Shown here one piece after another: positions 61,473 to 64,000 of a stretch of 64,000 bases of DNA (its first letter is position 1; each line of letters opens with the position of its first letter). The DNA is taken from contig NZ_JAIUJS010000003.1 of assembly GCF_020166345.1 (NCBI RefSeq), positions 496,001-560,000 on the forward strand. The letters are read 5' to 3'. A program made the position numbers and the translations under genes. The notes below the pieces were generated by a model, which saw only the letters and a program-made list of their open reading frames with translations, ran no database searches and was not told the DNA's origin. The stretch comes from Winogradskyella vincentii. Its GTDB lineage: Bacteria > Bacteroidota > Bacteroidia > Flavobacteriales > Flavobacteriaceae.

Positions 61473-62392
61473 TATTGGTTATACCAATCGAAGTTTTCTT
61501 CTATAATCCGTTCTTTTTCTGAATTAATAAAATCTAGATAAGCCAATGCTGTTGGTGACAATTTTTTTGATTTTTGCCATACCAAATTCCAAGTTGTAGT
61601 TATAGGTAATCCTTTAAATGGAATAATCTTTAAATCTCCGTTTTTTAGTTCGTTTTTTATACCAATTAATGGCATTATTGAATAACCCAAGCCAGCAATA
61701 ACGGCTTGCTTAAGCGCTTCGTTTGAAGTGAGTTCCATTTTTTTTGGAGTAGAGATATTGTGGCTGGCAATAAAGCTTTCCATTGCGCTTCTCGTTGCAG
61801 ATCCATCCTCTCTGTATAACATTGGATAGGTTTCAAAAATTTTCTTTTTGCTTACTTTTCTATCAAATTTATCTTTGGTACCACCGACCAAATAAAGTTT
61901 ATTAGCCATAAGTTCTACACGCTCTAAATTCATTTGTTCAGGTATAACTGAAACCAATGAAAAGTCAACCTCATTATTTTCTAAGCTCTTTACCACACTT
62001 TGCTTATTGGTAACATCCATTATAAGATCTACACCACTATTCTTATTTGTAAAGTCCGATAAGAAATATGGCATTACATATTTACCAGTTGATACTACTG
62101 AGATTTTTAATCTACCAGCAACCTGGCCTTTAAAAGACAAGGTCTTATAGTTTATGGCATTTACCTCATTTAATATTTTTTCTGCAGCTTCAGCAATTTC
62201 TTGTCCAAAATCCGTGACATAAAGCTGTCTTCCAACAACTTCAGTTAATGGAATTGAAAACTGATCTTGGAATTTTTTTAGTTGAATTGACACAGCTGGC
62301 TGGCTTAAAAAGAGAGCCTCTGATGCTTTTGTAATGCTCTTTAACTGTGTGATTTTTAAAAAAATTTGAAGTTGATGCAAGGTATAGTTCAT
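61469..62392 (-). CDS. LysR family transcriptional regulator
   Basis: 307 residues. The N-terminal winged HTH (LHQLQIFLKITQLKSITKASEALFLSQPAVSIQLKKF, about 5-41) is followed by a periplasmic-binding-like ligand domain (about 90-300). The overall sequence resembles CbbR/CmpR-type members, which control carbon fixation or inorganic carbon uptake in other bacteria. It faces the small genes and the bicarbonate symporter gene, with 108 bases of AT-rich DNA between the start codons, so it probably controls them. No definite T-N11-A site stands out in the AT-rich spacer. Confidence 0.9.
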   Translation of the reverse strand: MNYTLHQLQIFLKITQLKSITKASEALFLSQPAVSIQLKKFQDQFSIPLTEVVGRQLYVTDFGQEIAEAAEKILNEVNAINYKTLSFKGQVAGRLKISVVSTGKYVMPYFLSDFTNKNSGVDLIMDVTNKQSVVKSLENNEVDFSLVSVIPEQMNLERVELMANKLYLVGGTKDKFDRKVSKKKIFETYPMLYREDGSATRSAMESFIASHNISTPKKMELTSNEALKQAVIAGLGYSIMPLIGIKNELKNGDLKIIPFKGLPITTTWNLVWQKSKKLSPTALAYLDFINSEKERIIEENFDWYNQY

Positions 62393-62500
62393 AACTTTTA
62401 TTTATGTATATCATTAAAAATATATATAAAAATAAATAAAATATTTGTTTCAATTTTGCATCAGAATAAATTTTAATAAACATTTAATACCCAATTTAAC

Positions 62501-62722
62501 ATGTCGAGATTAGAATCTAACGCATCCATTAAAAACTTAAGTAAAGAAGTATCTAAAAAGTCCGCATTAAGACCAAAAGTATATGCCGCATTAACCATTT
62601 TGGGCTTTTCAGGTTTACTAACATTGTCTTATATGAATGGCAACATTTTTATGGAACAAATTGCCATATGTGCCTTTATCATTACTTGCATAGCCATTAT
62701 CAGAATAATGGAAACGAATTAA
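62501..62722 (+). CDS. 73-residue membrane protein of the bicarbonate symporter operon
   Basis: A basic N-terminus (about 1-25) precedes two hydrophobic segments, about 28-45 (YAALTILGFSGLLTLSY) and 52-69 (QIAICAFIITCIAIIRI). Both could span the inner membrane with short loops. I do not recognise a family. It is the first gene after the LysR regulator's divergent promoter and likely belongs to the same transcript as the next two genes. A near-match -7 box (CAATTTTG, 62451-62458) is 42 bases upstream. Confidence 0.7.
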   Translation: MSRLESNASIKNLSKEVSKKSALRPKVYAALTILGFSGLLTLSYMNGNIFMEQIAICAFIITCIAIIRIMETN

Positions 62723-62756
62723 TCTTAACCAAATAATTATTTATAAAATTTATATC

Positions 62757-63068
62757 ATGACAAATACTGAAACAAAGCAAAACGTAGAAAAAGCAAAACA
62801 AGAAGTACAGTTGGTTGAAGGTATGTTTACACCATCTGAAGCAACTCATATTGTTAATGCATTGATAGATCAAAAAGTGAATTTTCACAAGATTCAGAAA
62901 TTAAGACTTTGTGAAGGATATGAAGCGTCTGACACAACTTACGAAAACAATCGTATCACAGAACTAAATGATGCAAAACAAACAGCTAAAGATTACATTT
63001 CTATCGCCAGAAAGGAAGGATACAACGTAGTAATCAACGGTACACTCAACATCTCATTTGTAAAGTAA
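62757..63068 (+). CDS. 103-residue soluble protein of the bicarbonate symporter operon
   Basis: A soluble alpha/beta protein with an acidic/Gln-rich first helix (about 5-25) and a mixed domain containing FHKIQKLRLCEGYEASD (about 43-59) and ISIARKEGYNVVINGTLNISFV at the end. It is not PII-like: the T-loop and GDGKIFV strand of SbtB are missing. Position between a small membrane protein and an SbtA-type gene suggests a helper or sensor role. The family is unknown to me. Confidence 0.72.
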   Translation: MTNTETKQNVEKAKQEVQLVEGMFTPSEATHIVNALIDQKVNFHKIQKLRLCEGYEASDTTYENNRITELNDAKQTAKDYISIARKEGYNVVINGTLNISFVK

Positions 63069-63092
63069 TTAGTTGCTAATAGCAATTTTTGA

Positions 63093-64000
63093 ATGGACTT
63101 ACATCTATTATTCGATAACTTAACGAATCCTGCACTCCTATTCTTCTTCCTAGGGATAATTGCTGTGCAACTGAAGAGTGATTTAGAGATACCTCCAAAT
63201 TCCTCAAAGTTCATTTCGTTATACTTGCTCTTGTCTATAGGGTTTAAGGGAGGACAAGAGCTTTCACATAGCGACCTAAATATGGAAATTATTTGGTCGC
63301 TATTTTTTGGAATTATACTCGCCATAGTCGTGCCCATTTACAGTTATTTTATTCTGAGACGTAAATTTAGTGTTGCCAATGCAGGTGCTATAGCAGCTGC
63401 TTATGGTTCTGTAAGTGCAGTGACCTTTGTTACGGCAATTTCATTCTTAGAAATAGAACAGATTTCCTTTGGTGGACATATGGTTGCAGTAATGGCTTTA
63501 ATGGAAGCACCATCAATTATTGTGGGTCTATTACTTATATCAATGTTTGATAAAGAAAATGCCGTAAAAATCTCAATGGGAAAAGTAGTAAAACACGCTC
63601 TAACCAATGGTAGTGTTTTATTAATATTGGGAAGCCTTGTAGTTGGGTTCCTTGCCAGCGAACAACAAGCTGAAGGTATAAAACCATTCACTACGGATAT
63701 TTTCAAAGGGTTCTTAGCTGTATTCTTATTAGATATGGGAATAACAAGTGGAAAGAAACTTTCAGCCTTTGTTAAAAAAGGTTGGTTTGCGCTCATATTT
63801 GCTATTGTAATACCTATAATAAATGGAAGCGCAGTTGCGGTAATTAGTTCAATTTTTACTCAAAGTGAAGGAAACCGCCTATTATTTGCAATTCTTGCGG
63901 CAAGTGCATCTTACATTGCTGTACCAGCAGCAATGCGAATAGCAGTTCCTAAAGCAAATCCAAGTTTATACCTGCCAATGGCATTAGCGATAACATTCCC
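63093..64000 (+). CDS. sbtA: SbtA-type sodium-dependent bicarbonate symporter (3' end outside window)
   Basis: 302 codons are visible before the window ends; the frame is still open. The opening MDLHLLFDNLTNPALLFFFLG, the LEIPPNSSKFISLYLLLSIGFKGG stretch (about 34-57), and the later MALMEAPSIIVGLLL and ASASYIAVPAAMRIAVPKAN segments are typical of SbtA, a high-affinity sodium-driven bicarbonate importer of cyanobacteria that also occurs in many non-photosynthetic bacteria. In the latter it may feed anaplerotic carboxylases. It begins 24 bases after the preceding gene and is probably controlled by the divergent LysR regulator. No SbtB (PII-like) gene is visible before it. Confidence 0.92.
   Translation, partial: MDLHLLFDNLTNPALLFFFLGIIAVQLKSDLEIPPNSSKFISLYLLLSIGFKGGQELSHSDLNMEIIWSLFFGIILAIVVPIYSYFILRRKFSVANAGAIAAAYGSVSAVTFVTAISFLEIEQISFGGHMVAVMALMEAPSIIVGLLLISMFDKENAVKISMGKVVKHALTNGSVLLILGSLVVGFLASEQQAEGIKPFTTDIFKGFLAVFLLDMGITSGKKLSAFVKKGWFALIFAIVIPIINGSAVAVISSIFTQSEGNRLLFAILAASASYIAVPAAMRIAVPKANPSLYLPMALAITF

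Noticed and set aside
1..64000. tRNA, rRNA, CRISPR or prophage features
   Set aside because: No cloverleaf with CCA-type ends, rRNA-like stretch, spaced direct repeats or phage genes were seen on reading through the window.

Overview
The window comes from a marine-type member of the Bacteroidota, almost certainly a flavobacterium (Flavobacteriaceae). The evidence is low GC, Bacteroidota promoters of the TAnnTTTG type, a type IX secretion sorting domain, DUF3667, DUF4834 and DUF6090 proteins, YfhO, a flavobacterial low-molecular-weight ECF sigma factor next to uvrA, and the lack of strong Shine-Dalgarno sequences. No tRNA, rRNA, CRISPR array, insertion sequence or prophage was seen. The layout is that of a chromosome core with small accessory insertions.

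Region by region. 1-3.7 kb: end of a membrane protein gene, an esterase, a metallo-beta-lactamase-fold hydrolase and a large conserved protein of unknown role. 3.7-7.2 kb: a small sugar locus (GH16 glucanase lipoprotein, mutarotase-like protein, sugar-proton symporter). 7.2-13.9 kb: peroxiredoxin, a cysteine-free endonuclease III, an ECF sigma factor whose start codon lies in a long RNA hairpin, a 47-residue protein, uvrA and a DUF3667 protein. 14-16.4 kb: two paralogous secreted proteins, each behind a sigma-54-like promoter; the second has a long Arg/Ser tail. 16.4-22 kb: envelope glycan genes (flippase, glycosyltransferase, YfhO). 22-24.2 kb: an outer-membrane transporter-like protein and a GNAT-like protein. 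24.2-26.8 kb: an oxoamine-synthase enzyme and a cysteine-synthase-like enzyme that together suggest sulfonolipid synthesis. 26.8-30.3 kb: peptidase, YbaB and threonine aldolase. 30.5-35.7 kb: a cysteine-rich lipoprotein with a possible internal thioester, an orphan ATP-grasp protein and a large periplasmic zinc protease. 35.8-42.6 kb: prfB with a +1 frameshift, HAD phosphatase, arsC, and a LytS/LytTR two-component system followed by an outer-membrane barrel. 42.6-42.95 kb: a deletion scar joining two gene remnants. 43-46.7 kb: a T9SS-exported metallophosphoesterase and a TPR protein.

47-56 kb is an acetate module: isocitrate lyase and malate synthase in one operon, a divergent RamB/ScfR-like regulator with palindromes between them, a phosphatase, then acetyl-CoA synthetase co-transcribed with an alanine/sodium-type symporter. 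56-61.5 kb holds a membrane-bound AraC-type regulator with a TolB-like/TPR sensor half, an NTF2-like lipoprotein, a DUF6090 protein whose upstream DNA is a near copy of the regulator's own upstream DNA, and an acyltransferase-like membrane protein. 61.5-64 kb is a LysR regulator facing two small genes and an SbtA-type sodium/bicarbonate symporter cut by the window edge.

The parts most worth following up are the sigma-factor leader hairpin, the paired sigma-54-like promoters, the thioester-domain-like lipoprotein, the duplicated upstream region at 55,988 and 59,012, the DUF294/exonuclease deletion scar, and the sulfonolipid gene pair.
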